In this document: positions 55,480 to 64,000 of the stretch, one piece after another
Position numbering within the stretch: the stretch's first letter is position 1
Layout of the letters: every line of letters begins with the position of its first letter
NCBI RefSeq assembly: GCF_041227145.1
Contig: NZ_JBGFSP010000004.1
Span: 343,929-407,928, forward strand
Direction: 5' to 3'
Length of the DNA: 64,000 nucleotides
DNA from: Bacteroides sp. AN502(2024)
GTDB taxonomy: Bacteria; Bacteroidota; Bacteroidia; Bacteroidales; Bacteroidaceae
Made by a program: the position numbers and the translations under genes
Notes under the pieces: model-generated
What the model was told of the DNA's origin: nothing
Database searches by the model: none
Seen by the model: the letters and a program-made list of their open reading frames with translations, nothing else

Positions 55480-56671
55480 TTCTAAGACTATTAATTGATG
55501 GTAAAGCAAAAACAAACCCGACAGCAAACCATAATTGGTATGTATTTAACCAATATCCACTAAATAAGCAAAGGATGAATCCTTTAAAAAAAATCAATAA
55601 AATCAACATACAGCCAATATTCTCTTTACTCAATCTCAGCAGTTTCTTTACTATTTTATATATACTCAATGACACAACGATACATCCCAAAATCCCAATC
55701 TCTGCCAATAAATCGAGAAAAATATTATGAGAATATATGCCTAAATTCATCCAAATTGAACCTAAACCACCTCCAACATAATCAGTATCATAGAATATCT
55801 GTAAACTTTTACGCCTTAATCCTGCTCTAGCATCGTCAACGTTGATACTAGAAAGCACTCTACTAAAGCCATCTGATTTCCACAAATTTAAATTATTCGC
55901 GATAATAAAAAAAATGGCTATGATTATTCCTATAATTATAAATGATTTTAAAATTCCTATTCCTCTAAGATTTCGCAATTTATACAAGAAAAATAATAAA
56001 TAAAACAACAATAAAACAGCACCGCCCCTTCCCCCTGATATCAAACAAACAATGGCGCAAACAAAACAAGTTATTAATACAGGAATTTTAAACAAATTAA
56101 AACTTTTTAAGCCCTTTGCGGTCGAAAAAACAATGTAATAACCCCCAAATGCTACCATCTCCGCGCAAATATAAGCAACATTTTGATAATCAAGGCTTGT
56201 TTCTGTTTGAACGAGACCATTCTTAAGAGCACTCATGTAACCAAAAGTACTTATCGTTAAACCTATTGGTAATATAAAGAATGGTAGTATTTCATCAATT
56301 TTATTAAAGTTTGGATATGTTGCCAGATGACACCCTGAGATTGATGATGCAATACATATACAACCAAAATATAATATCGCTGAAGAATACAAATCTGGAA
56401 CATCAGGATAAAAGAAACCTGTTATAATAAACATTGAGAGAATACATGCAAGTATGGCAATCACGTGAAAATTTCCCTTTATATTCTTACCTCTAAATAG
56501 ATCTCTCATCAAAATTATATAAGAAATCACACCTATGACCGCAAACCAATTCTGTAACATCCCAGATTTCACAGAAATATCCTTTGCAGACATATAGCTT
56601 CCAAAAATTTCTCCAGCGAACAAATTCACTAAGAAAAAAAAGGGAAATATATAATGTCTTACACTATTCAT
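55469..56671 (-). CDS. wzy: O-antigen/capsule polymerase (Wzy-like)
   Basis: A 400-residue inner-membrane protein with about 10-12 hydrophobic helices and a longer periplasmic loop around SINVDDARAGLRRKSLQIFY, which is where the conserved Arg-rich polymerase region lies. NLGIYSHNIFLDLLAEIGIL matches the O-antigen ligase/polymerase (Wzy_C-like) signature. It joins repeat units on the periplasmic side. Wzy sequences are highly variable, so identity rests on topology, motif and position among Wzx and transferases. Confidence 0.85.
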   Translation of the reverse strand: MNSVRHYIFPFFFLVNLFAGEIFGSYMSAKDISVKSGMLQNWFAVIGVISYIILMRDLFRGKNIKGNFHVIAILACILSMFIITGFFYPDVPDLYSSAILYFGCICIASSISGCHLATYPNFNKIDEILPFFILPIGLTISTFGYMSALKNGLVQTETSLDYQNVAYICAEMVAFGGYYIVFSTAKGLKSFNLFKIPVLITCFVCAIVCLISGGRGGAVLLLFYLLFFLYKLRNLRGIGILKSFIIIGIIIAIFFIIANNLNLWKSDGFSRVLSSINVDDARAGLRRKSLQIFYDTDYVGGGLGSIWMNLGIYSHNIFLDLLAEIGILGCIVVSLSIYKIVKKLLRLSKENIGCMLILLIFFKGFILCLFSGYWLNTYQLWFAVGFVFALPSINSLRNAR

Positions 56672-56673
56672 CT

Positions 56674-57939
56674 TTATATTTTACGTTTAATCCGTTTGAT
56701 GAAATATTCGATGTCGACAATTGAAGGGAGAAATCTTAAACCAATAGAGAATCTAAAAAATCTATTTAGAATAACAAGAGGTTTAAATCCGCAAAGTAAT
56801 GGGGACGTATAATGATCATACTCTATGTCAAGAGAGTCATTATAGACATCATCAATTAATTTCTGCCAATGTGGCATTATATTAAAAGGGGAAAATTTTG
56901 TTATATACCGTTTTGCATTATGTCCTAGTTTTACGTTCAAGTCGTAATTCCTTAATAATTTTACAATATCTCTTTGTATATCATATAAACTATGAGACAA
57001 CAATGCCGTAACACCAGGAATAGTGGTATCATAATAGCCGTTTTTTGCTCTAGATACAACTGGTAATTGTGCGGCGGCCATTTCAACAATACCCATACCA
57101 AATGTTTCTCGAAGATTTGATGGATTTATAATTCCAACGCTTGCATTTCTAAAATAGTTCTCTTTATCAGAACCTACTATACCTAAAAATTGAATCGAAT
57201 CAACTATATCTCCATTTTTATCAGTTATAAATGGCATACATTGTCTTTCGAATTCGGCTTTAGCAATTCCATATTTACCCAATTCCCCTTTTCCATATAA
57301 ATTACCTGATCCCATTACTAATAATATAGCATTGGGAACTTGTTTTACAACACCCTTCCAAATACGACATACTTCTAGGAATCCTTTTTTGCTCGTGATG
57401 GAACCTAAGAACACAACAGTTTTAGAATCATTAATTCTATTTTCGGAGCACTTATCATTAAAAATATTATATATACAAACACTTTTTTTAATTATATCAT
57501 TATCAGCATATGAATCATATTGTTGTTTTCCCACAAATACATTGCATTTTACTTGAGGCGTCGAAGCTATAAATTTACATAAACTATCATCAATATAGTT
57601 ATGACTCCAATAAATAACTTTAATATTCGTGTTTCTTATTTGATATGCAATTTCATTGGAATATTCGCGTAGAATTAAAATATCTACGTTTAATATATCC
57701 ATAGCATCGAACAAATCATCTATACTACTGACAAACAATGATTTATCAATGGGGGGGGGTAAAATATATTCTCTTGATGATAGAATAGTAATTTTGTATC
57801 GATCCTTCATTGAAAGATAATGTGCAACCAATAGCATTACATATTGCGTACCTCCAACTCCAGGATTTCCATTCTCTATATTGATTGCATTAACTGTAGA
57901 ACCCGTGTTGTTACCCAAATAAAAAGCTACATTTATCAT
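56674..57939 (-). CDS. glycosyltransferase family 4 with a C9 tract
   Basis: A 421-residue GT-B protein. The start INVAFYLGNNTGSTVNAINI leads to GGTQYVMLLVAHYL. The donor-binding part has FLGSITSKKGFLEVCRIWKG, LLVMGSGNLYGKGELGKYG and RETFGMGIVEMAAAQLPVVS, a clear E-x7-E motif. Codons 61-63 are CCC CCC CCC (plus-strand G9 at 57751-57759), so replication slippage would switch the gene off. The gene is in frame as it stands. Confidence 0.87.
   Translation of the reverse strand: MINVAFYLGNNTGSTVNAINIENGNPGVGGTQYVMLLVAHYLSMKDRYKITILSSREYILPPPIDKSLFVSSIDDLFDAMDILNVDILILREYSNEIAYQIRNTNIKVIYWSHNYIDDSLCKFIASTPQVKCNVFVGKQQYDSYADNDIIKKSVCIYNIFNDKCSENRINDSKTVVFLGSITSKKGFLEVCRIWKGVVKQVPNAILLVMGSGNLYGKGELGKYGIAKAEFERQCMPFITDKNGDIVDSIQFLGIVGSDKENYFRNASVGIINPSNLRETFGMGIVEMAAAQLPVVSRAKNGYYDTTIPGVTALLSHSLYDIQRDIVKLLRNYDLNVKLGHNAKRYITKFSPFNIMPHWQKLIDDVYNDSLDIEYDHYTSPLLCGFKPLVILNRFFRFSIGLRFLPSIVDIEYFIKRIKRKI
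57751..57759 (-). repeat. C9 homopolymer inside a glycosyltransferase gene
   Basis: Nine C on the coding (minus) strand, 180 nt into the gene. The surrounding DNA is AT-rich, so a run of this length is unlikely by chance. Confidence 0.95.
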
Positions 57940-57940
57940 A

Positions 57941-59215
57941 TTAATGACAATTATGTTTTTTTACTACCAATCTGTATGCAAATATCATTGCTATAAAGAA
58001 TGTCATAGTTCCTATCAAGACACTCATAGAATAATAAAATGCGCCATTATTACCATGACGAGACGTAAGTAGAAACCATGCAAAGATAACCAACAAGATA
58101 TCTTTCATCATTCTAAAAGAAAAAAGAAGCCACGTTTTCCCTATTGCGATAAGTTCTGCTTTAAATACTTCTGAGCAACATGCTGGAATTGTTATTAAAA
58201 TGTTTAATCTTAGAACTGTTTTCATCGCAGAAAAATCACTCCCGTAAAAAGAAATAATAAAGTCAGACAGCATATACACTATTATAAATGGAATAATTGT
58301 ACATATAAAATACACCAATAAGACTCTATAGATCATTTTTTGCTGTTGTTTCCCTTCTGTACCGGATAAATGCGATAAAACAACATTAGCAAGCATACCG
58401 GGTATAATCATTATAACTGCATTCCATTGCGCAGTAGCAGTATATAAGCCAACTTGAGTTAACGATGAAAATTTTGTCAGAAGCAATATCCCCGCCCAAT
58501 TGCACAAAGCATACGAAATCTCTTGTAATGCAATCGGGAATGAGAATTTAAGTAGGTCTTTAGCTTTATCTTCTCTTATATAATATATCGGCAATCTTTT
58601 ACATGCCTTATATATGTAAAAATAATTAATACTAAGATTCATAAGCTGCGATATGGAGAGAGCGGCTAATGCACCATACAGTCCAAAGAAATATGTGAAT
58701 GGGATACAAGTTATAAACATTGCAATGCCTGATACAATTGAGCTATAAGCCAAATGTTTAAACTCACACAAGCCTGCTAATATCCCATTGCCGGTACTTG
58801 CCAAAGCTTTCAATATAATAATAATAGAGAGAGCTCTAAAAACAGATGAAATGCCAGAAGCATCAAGAATTTTCTCCAACCAATTAGCTGACATTAATAA
58901 ACATAATGCCATTAATGAACTGAACACAAAAGTTATTTTGGTTGCAGTCTTAATTATACCTATTACTCTAGTATCATCTTTTCTTATATATTTTGCAATA
59001 TACCGTGTAGAAGTATATACAAGACCGAAAGTCGCAAAACCAGCCATGTAGAACATGTTTGTTTTTACAACTCCATATTCTCCGTAGAGATTAGCACCTA
59101 ATAATCGAGCAATTAATATTCCTGATATTAGCAATAATGCATTACCAATTCCATTTCCGACAATTGCCCAAAAAGAATCTTTAAACAGTTTGCTGTTAAA
59201 AAATCTACTTTGCAT
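57941..59215 (-). CDS. wzx: capsule repeat-unit flippase (Wzx-like)
   Basis: A 424-residue MOP/MATE-superfamily membrane protein with about 12 hydrophobic helices. The N-terminal FKDSFWAIVGNGIGNALLLI and GVLIARLLGANLYGEYGVVK-type region matches polysaccharide flippases. It moves lipid-linked repeat units across the inner membrane. The start at 59215 follows the IS66/Rpn remnants and an AT-rich gap, so how it is transcribed is not clear. Confidence 0.88.
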   Translation of the reverse strand: MQSRFFNSKLFKDSFWAIVGNGIGNALLLISGILIARLLGANLYGEYGVVKTNMFYMAGFATFGLVYTSTRYIAKYIRKDDTRVIGIIKTATKITFVFSSLMALCLLMSANWLEKILDASGISSVFRALSIIIILKALASTGNGILAGLCEFKHLAYSSIVSGIAMFITCIPFTYFFGLYGALAALSISQLMNLSINYFYIYKACKRLPIYYIREDKAKDLLKFSFPIALQEISYALCNWAGILLLTKFSSLTQVGLYTATAQWNAVIMIIPGMLANVVLSHLSGTEGKQQQKMIYRVLLVYFICTIIPFIIVYMLSDFIISFYGSDFSAMKTVLRLNILITIPACCSEVFKAELIAIGKTWLLFSFRMMKDILLVIFAWFLLTSRHGNNGAFYYSMSVLIGTMTFFIAMIFAYRLVVKKHNCH

Positions 59216-59301
59216 AAATTTCTGCTACGTTCTAATGTATATTTTTTACTTTTTTTAAACAGCACCCACCATTAGGTAAGCACTCAATTTAAGGCATCCT
59301 C

Positions 59302-59323
59302 TTTTTTTTTTTTGGGGGGGGGG
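59302..59323. repeat. T12-G10 homopolymer tract
   Basis: Twelve T then ten G on the plus strand (C10 then A12 on the coding strand), about 87-108 nt upstream of the wzx start. No promoter elements are clear around it. The remaining gap, 59216-59376, holds nothing else I can identify. Confidence 0.95.
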
Positions 59324-59376
59324 AGGGCACATAAGTATGCCCTAAACTGAATTTTGTTAATTAATTAGTTTTGAAT

Positions 59377-59577
59377 TTAACATTGGCTTGTAGCCAAAGT
59401 GATTTTGTCAGGAGCCATGTTAACATAATCCCTGCACCCGTTAAAGATATTTTTGAAAAAAGTTCCGATGAAGTTCCAGACAGAACTGCCATGAAGCTTT
59501 ACTATTCCAATCACACTGTGATAAGTGGCAGCCATTCCAGCACCGGCATCACTACCGTAGTAAGCACTCAACAGCAT
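59377..59577 (-). mobile_element. IS66-family transposase, 3' remnant
   Basis: A 66-residue frame with YYGSDAGAGMAATYHSVIGI then VKLHGSSVWNFIGTFFKNIF resembles the C-terminal end of IS66 transposases (the FxGSDxGA...YSLIxxxKLNG pattern). The rest of the element is absent. GTAAGCACTC occurs at 59276 and at 59557; GTAA is the start of typical IS66 ends, but I cannot define the insertion ends. Confidence 0.6.
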
Positions 59578-59641
59578 CCACCCTCTTAAAAATCAAGAAG
59601 ATGAACTTTTGAGTGTTTTAAAATTTAACGATTTATAATGT

Positions 59642-60383
59642 TTATACAGCCATTGACATAGGAACGAGATCTTCATAATTCTCGTTTCCGTCCATCAGCG
59701 GCCTAATTGTAGTTGCAATATAGTCACGGACATTGAGACCCATTTTACTGTGACGGTTATTAAGATCACGTAAATCAGTGATCAGAGTCTGATACTTCCG
59801 TGCCTTGAAAGGCATTCTTTTCAATGTTTCCATGTTCTTCAATACATAAATCCAACGTTCAAAATCCGTATCACATTCCGACTCCTCCTTGTTGAAAGAC
59901 GGGAGTTCGATAAAGATAAAGCGCAACTTGTCTGAGAATGTCTCATGCGTGTCCCGGTCGGCCAATACCACATCCGTACGCAGTTTGTGGGAACCGTTGG
60001 GCAGACTGAAGTTCAAGAAAAACACGCCGTACACCGCTTTCAAGTCAAACTTCCAGAAAATACCCCGCTCTCCCTGACGGGCAATGGTATGGGACAGGTA
60101 AAAAAGGGCACGCTCCTTGAAGTTCGTCTGCTGCTTGTTCTGCATCTCGACAACCAGTTGTTCACCGTTTTCCGTCGTACAATAAATGTCATAGATAACC
60201 CCTCTGTCTCCCATGTATTCCGGAAGCAATTCCTTGTCCAGAAAGGTTATGTCGGTGATACACTTCTCGTTCACAAGCAATCCGTTTAAGAAATCGATCA
60301 ACAAGTCTTTCGTTATCTCCTGCCCGAATATCTTTTTATATGTTCATCCGCAATATTTCAAATAAGTCATATATTGCACTCAT
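59642..60383 (-). pseudogene. Rpn-family PD-(D/E)xK nuclease/transposase, disrupted start
   Basis: The 220-residue intact frame (from 60304) matches the Rpn (recombination-promoting nuclease) family: ITFLDKELLPEYMGDRGVIY then DIYCTTENGEQLVVEMQNKQ, which has the D...ExQ active-site block, and KAVYGVFFLNFSLPNGSHKL. The missing N-terminus lies upstream in another frame: KKIFGQEITKDLL reads into the frame but is cut off by a TGA before it, and no good start remains. Family length is about 300. I call it a pseudogene; a shortened protein is possible. Confidence 0.7.
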
Positions 60384-60421
60384 ATTCAATTATTAACGGA
60401 TTTAATTACTACTATTAATTC

Positions 60422-60509
60422 GTTCTACAACTGTTGACTTTCAGTTCCACAGTTGTTTCCCTTTAGTTCCACATCTGTTATTGTTTCGTTCCACATATGT
60501 GGAACGTAC
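60422..60509 (-). repeat. four 22-bp tandem repeats at the 3' end of capG
   Basis: GTTCCACA (first copy GTTCTACA) recurs exactly every 22 nt at 60422, 60444, 60466 and 60488, with a partly conserved remainder (TG at +10 and T-rich after). The last unit includes a 20-bp perfect palindrome CGTTCCACATATGTGGAACG (60487-60506). Three units lie in the capG coding end, where 22 nt shifts the codon phase each time. The capG stop falls in the first unit. Confidence 0.9.
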
Positions 60510-61699
60510 CGGCCTTCCTTACGCCACACCATCTTATTAACGACTCCCACGTAACTCTGAATAATCTTCACGACCTTATTCGATACATCATCAGTATAGT
60601 CCGGAACAGGGATGCCATGATTGCCATCCTTTGTCATCTGAACGGCAAGGTCTACGGATTGCAGAAGCCCCTTGGTATCGATGCCGCTCAGAATAAAGCA
60701 AGCTTTGTCGAGAGCCTCCGGACGCTCTGTCGATGTACGGATACAGACAGCAGGGATCGGTTTGCCGATAGATGCATAGAAACTCGATTCCTCCGGAAGC
60801 GTGCCACTGTCGCTGACGACACAGAAGGCATTCATCTGGAGACAGTTGTAGTCATGGAAGCCGAGGGGCTGCTGAACCTTTACCCGAGGATCGAGTTGGA
60901 AGCCCGATGCGGCAAGACGGTTACGTGAGCGTGGGTGACAGCTATAGAGAACCGGCATATCATACTTCTCTGCCATTTTGTTGATGGCGGTGAAAAGGGA
61001 CAGGAAGTTCTTTTCCGTATCGATGTTCTCTTCGCGATGGGCTGAGAGAAGAATATATTTTCCTTTTTCCAGCCCCAGACGCCGGTGGACATCACTTGCC
61101 TCGATCGCTGCGAGGTTGTTGTGAAGGACTTCTGCCATGGGGGAGCCGGTGACATAAGTCCGTTCTTTGGGCAGACCGCAATCGGCAAGGTATCTTCTGG
61201 CATGTTCCGAGTATGCCATGTTTACATCACTGATGATATCTACAATACGGCGGTTGGTTTCTTCCGGAAGACACTCATCCTTGCAGCGGTTGCCTGCCTC
61301 CATGTGGAAGATAGGAATGTGTAAACGCTTGGCACCGATAACACTCAGACATGAGTTGGTATCACCTAAGACTAATACTCCGTCCGGCTTGGTTTGATTG
61401 AACAGTTTGTAACTGCAATTGATGATGTTACCGCAGGTGGCACCAAGGTCATCCCCCACGGCATCCATATAGACCTCCGGTTCCGCCAGTTTCAAGTCCT
61501 TGAAGAAAATGCCGTTAAGGTTATAATCGTAATTCTGACCGGTATGGGCAAGAATCACATCGAAATACTTGCGACACTTGTCGATGACCGTCGACAAACG
61601 GATAATCTCGGGACGGGTACCGACAACGATAATGAGTTTCAACTTGCCATTATCCTTGAATTTGATACCTGAATAATCGAATCTGGGTTGCTTTTCCAT
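60425..61699 (-). CDS. capG: UDP-N-acetylglucosamine 2-epimerase-type enzyme (CapG/FnlC)
   Basis: A 424-residue non-hydrolysing 2-epimerase. VVGTRPEIIRLSTVID, AHTGQNYDYNLNGIFFKDL, HMEAGNRC and ILLSAHREENID are the family motifs. Next to CapE and CapF it is the third enzyme of UDP-N-acetyl-L-fucosamine synthesis, epimerising UDP-L-PneNAc. The C-terminus (MWNETITDVELKGNNCGTES) is unusual because it is encoded by the 22-bp repeats. It starts 1 nt from the capF stop. Confidence 0.9.
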   Translation of the reverse strand: MEKQPRFDYSGIKFKDNGKLKLIIVVGTRPEIIRLSTVIDKCRKYFDVILAHTGQNYDYNLNGIFFKDLKLAEPEVYMDAVGDDLGATCGNIINCSYKLFNQTKPDGVLVLGDTNSCLSVIGAKRLHIPIFHMEAGNRCKDECLPEETNRRIVDIISDVNMAYSEHARRYLADCGLPKERTYVTGSPMAEVLHNNLAAIEASDVHRRLGLEKGKYILLSAHREENIDTEKNFLSLFTAINKMAEKYDMPVLYSCHPRSRNRLAASGFQLDPRVKVQQPLGFHDYNCLQMNAFCVVSDSGTLPEESSFYASIGKPIPAVCIRTSTERPEALDKACFILSGIDTKGLLQSVDLAVQMTKDGNHGIPVPDYTDDVSNKVVKIIQSYVGVVNKMVWRKEGRYVPHMWNETITDVELKGNNCGTESQQL

Positions 61700-61700
61700 A

Positions 61701-62906
61701 TTATTTCTCTACCTTATCAAAGTATGTATCCGGTTTATCCGGGTCAAATATCTCGTTGCAGTACATCACCGTTATCAGGTCTTCCGTATCGGAGAGGTTG
61801 ATGAGGTTGTGCGTATAGCCGGGAAGCATGATGACGGATTGGATTCTGTCACCGCTCACCTCGTAGTTAAGCACTTCATCTGTCCCTTCCTTGCGGAGTT
61901 GGATAAGGCCGTGCCCGCTGACGACAATGAACTGTTCCCACTTGGTGTTGTGCCAGTGTTCGCCTTTGGTTATGCCCGGTTTGGAGATATTCACACTTAC
62001 CTGTCCGCAGTTCAATGTGTGCAGGAGTTCTGTGAAACTGCCACGCCGGTCTACATTCATCCTCAAATCGAAGATGGCTTTGTCTTGGGGCAGGTAACTC
62101 AGGAATGTACTGTACAGACGTTTGGCAAACGAATCTGCCGGGATTTCGGGAATCATCAGCGTCTTTGGCATTTCTGCGAATCGATGCAACCGATCGACGA
62201 TCTCACCAAGTGTCACCTTATGGGTGACCGGACAATAGCAATATCTGCCGTCACTCTTCGGATATACATCAAGACCCTCGAACTCACAACGATGCTCCTC
62301 TCCCTGCAGGGCATGAATCATCTCGTCCACAAGGTCATCGATATAGAGCAGCTCAAGCTCTACACCCGGATCGTTGACCTGTATGGGCAGATCATTAGCT
62401 ATGTTGTTGCAGAATGTGGCTACCGCACTGTTATAATTGGGACGACACCACTTACCGTAAAGGTTCGGGAAACGGTAGACCAAAACCCTGGAGCCGGTTT
62501 CTCTGCCGTATTGTAGAAAAAGGTCCTCACCCGCCTTTTTGCTACGGCCGTATTCGCTGTTGCCGAAACGACCGGTCAGTGAGGCTTGCGCACTGGAGGA
62601 AAGCATGACGGGACAAGTGTTATGGTGCTTTCTCAAGGTATCAAGCAATGTACTTGCAAAACCGAAGTTGCCTTCCATGAACTCGTCATTGTCTTTGGGA
62701 CGGTTCACCCCGGCAAGGTTGAATACGAAATCGGCTTTCTGACACCAGACATCCAATTGTTCGGAAGTGGAATCGATATCGTATTCAAATACTTCATCGA
62801 TCTTCAGATCGCCATAACAAAGAGCCTTACCGTCTTTTATGTTGTTAAGTTGGGCGCAAAGATTCTTACCGACAAAACCCTTGGCTCCGGTAACCAGTAT
62901 TTTCAT
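61701..62906 (-). CDS. capF: UDP-2-acetamido-2,6-dideoxy-hexulose reductase (CapF/FnlB)
   Basis: A 401-residue bifunctional protein. An SDR domain (MKILVTGAKGFVGKNLCAQL, ending YGRSKKAGED with YxxxK) is joined to a C-terminal cupin (about 290-400) with KGEHWHNTKWEQFIVVSGHG. CapF epimerises and reduces the CapE product in UDP-L-FucNAc synthesis. Start at 62906 is chosen over an earlier Met at 62939 that would overlap capE; it leaves a 10-nt gap. Confidence 0.92.
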   Translation of the reverse strand: MKILVTGAKGFVGKNLCAQLNNIKDGKALCYGDLKIDEVFEYDIDSTSEQLDVWCQKADFVFNLAGVNRPKDNDEFMEGNFGFASTLLDTLRKHHNTCPVMLSSSAQASLTGRFGNSEYGRSKKAGEDLFLQYGRETGSRVLVYRFPNLYGKWCRPNYNSAVATFCNNIANDLPIQVNDPGVELELLYIDDLVDEMIHALQGEEHRCEFEGLDVYPKSDGRYCYCPVTHKVTLGEIVDRLHRFAEMPKTLMIPEIPADSFAKRLYSTFLSYLPQDKAIFDLRMNVDRRGSFTELLHTLNCGQVSVNISKPGITKGEHWHNTKWEQFIVVSGHGLIQLRKEGTDEVLNYEVSGDRIQSVIMLPGYTHNLINLSDTEDLITVMYCNEIFDPDKPDTYFDKVEK

Positions 62907-62916
62907 CTTTCCGTTA

Positions 62917-63966
62917 TTACTGCACAAAGTTGCCCTCACCGCTCAATTCTTTCTTTATATAGTCCAAAGCTGCAATCTTGGCTTTGGTTTCCTCCACAGT
63001 AAGGATCCGCGTATTGTTTGAATTGAACTCCGTGAGCGTGTTACGTTCAGTCTCTCCCTCTTTGAAATATTTGTCGTAGTTCAAACCCCGGTTATCTGCC
63101 GGTACGCGATAGAAGTTGCCCATATCCTCAGCCTTGGCACATTCCTCATTGGTGAGCAATGTCTCATACATCTTCTCACCGTGACGGATACCGATCACTT
63201 TAATGTCTTCCTTCTTGCCGCCGAAGAGTTCGCAGACAGCCTCTGCCTGAGTACGGATGGTACAGGCAGGAGCTTTCTGAACAAGGATGTCACCGTTACG
63301 ACCGTGTTCGAAAGCAAAGAGGACGAGATCCACCGCCTCTTCCAACGACATGATGAACCGGGTCATCTTAGGCTCTGTCAATGTAATAGGATTACCATTA
63401 CGTATCTGCTCTATCCAGAGAGGAATCACCGAACCACGGGAACACATCACGTTGCCATAACGTGTGCAGCAAATCTTTGTCTTGCCGGAGTAGCGGCTCT
63501 TTGCCACCGCTATCTTCTCCTCAATGGCCTTGGTGATACCCATCGCATTGATTGGATAGGCTGCCTTGTCCGTTGAAAGACATATCACAGCGTCCACCCC
63601 GACTTCGATTGCGGCAGTCAGTACATTGTCCGTACCGATCACATTCGTCTTTACAGCTTCCATCGGAAAGAACTCGCAACTCGGTACCTGTTTCAATGCT
63701 GCTGCATGGAAAATATAATCAACTCCGAGCATTGCGTTCCTGCAAGACTGGAGATTACGCACATCGCCAATGAAGAACTTGATCTTGTGAGCCACATCAG
63801 GATATTTTGACTGATACTCGTGACGCATATCGTCCTGCTTCTTCTCGTCGCGGGAGAATATACGGATCTCACCGATATCGGCACGGAGAAAACGGTTTAA
63901 CACTGCATTACCGAAGGAGCCTGTCCCACCGGTAATCATTAGAGTTTTGCCTGCAAAAATGCTCAT
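62917..63966 (-). CDS. capE: UDP-GlcNAc 4,6-dehydratase/5-epimerase (CapE/FnlA)
   Basis: A 349-residue SDR that converts UDP-GlcNAc to the 2,6-dideoxy-L-arabino-hexulose, the first step to UDP-L-FucNAc. TGGTGSFGNAVLNRFL is the NAD motif. STDKAAYPINAMGITKA is the active-site block with Met in place of the SDR Tyr, as in CapE. RYGNVMCSRGSVIPLW and a GEKMYETLLTNEE region follow. It is the first capsule gene in the window; anything before it lies beyond 64000. Confidence 0.94.
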   Translation of the reverse strand: MSIFAGKTLMITGGTGSFGNAVLNRFLRADIGEIRIFSRDEKKQDDMRHEYQSKYPDVAHKIKFFIGDVRNLQSCRNAMLGVDYIFHAAALKQVPSCEFFPMEAVKTNVIGTDNVLTAAIEVGVDAVICLSTDKAAYPINAMGITKAIEEKIAVAKSRYSGKTKICCTRYGNVMCSRGSVIPLWIEQIRNGNPITLTEPKMTRFIMSLEEAVDLVLFAFEHGRNGDILVQKAPACTIRTQAEAVCELFGGKKEDIKVIGIRHGEKMYETLLTNEECAKAEDMGNFYRVPADNRGLNYDKYFKEGETERNTLTEFNSNNTRILTVEETKAKIAALDYIKKELSGEGNFVQ

Positions 63967-64000
63967 AGTCGTATATATATTGTTAGTTCAATCTTTTCCA

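Noticed and set aside
60422..60509. Short regular repeats as a CRISPR array
   Set aside because: The units are contiguous with no unique spacers, lie inside a coding sequence, and no cas genes are present.

Overview
The window is chromosomal DNA from a gut Bacteroides, close to the B. thetaiotaomicron / B. ovatus group; the species cannot be fixed from sequence alone. The evidence is the repeated Bacteroidota promoter form (TTTG, 19-20 nt, TAnnTTTG), an UpxY-type antiterminator, the smalltalk / DUF4248 / VirE gene set, a DUF3078 protein beside pyrG, and bamD-rpoZ-DUF4293.

Region 1 (1-8.3 kb, all minus strand) is the promoter-proximal part of a surface polysaccharide locus: upxY antiterminator, a membrane NDP-sugar 4,6-dehydratase, Wza-like exporter, Wzc-like chain-length kinase and UDP-glucose dehydrogenase. 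It runs into decayed rhamnose genes (rfbC with several one-base indels, rfbD start) at the left edge. No upxZ follows upxY.

Region 2 (8.4-37 kb) is mainly core genome: DUF3078 protein, pyrG, yidC, DPP5-like peptidase, PspC/PadR pair, peptide transporter, ybaK, uvrA, a LysM protein, bamD-rpoZ, uvrB, an SGNH hydrolase, an AlaX-like editing protein, hsp20 and manC. Accessory insertions lie among these: an ATPase plus a possible ExK-nuclease partner next to a truncated MATE gene, a ParE toxin stub after uvrB, a HigBA-type toxin-antitoxin pair, and two identical 81-bp promoter-to-terminator units (candidate small RNAs) on either side of the SGNH gene.

Region 3 (37.1-41.8 kb) is the gene set often found beside Bacteroides capsule loci: VirE-N/DUF3987 protein, HU-like protein, smalltalk microprotein, amidase and DUF4248. 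The VirE/DUF3987 gene carries a 40-bp inverted repeat that brackets its C-terminal domain.

Region 4 (41.8-64 kb, all minus strand) is a second capsule locus whose start lies beyond the right edge. capE-capF-capG make UDP-N-acetyl-L-fucosamine. After IS66 and Rpn remnants come wzx, wzy, glycosyltransferases, an acetyltransferase, a CDP-glycerol-type phosphotransferase, a TagD-cytidylyltransferase/Gfo-Idh fusion and an SDR, which together suggest a polyol-phosphate (teichoic-like) decoration. The locus ends with an FRG-domain gene, the initiating sugar transferase, ATP-grasp and epimerase genes, a PIG-L deacetylase (plus a broken copy), a self-promoted S24-like/membrane pair and a WbuC cupin. 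A C9 tract inside one glycosyltransferase and a T12-G10 tract upstream of wzx are candidate phase-variation sites.
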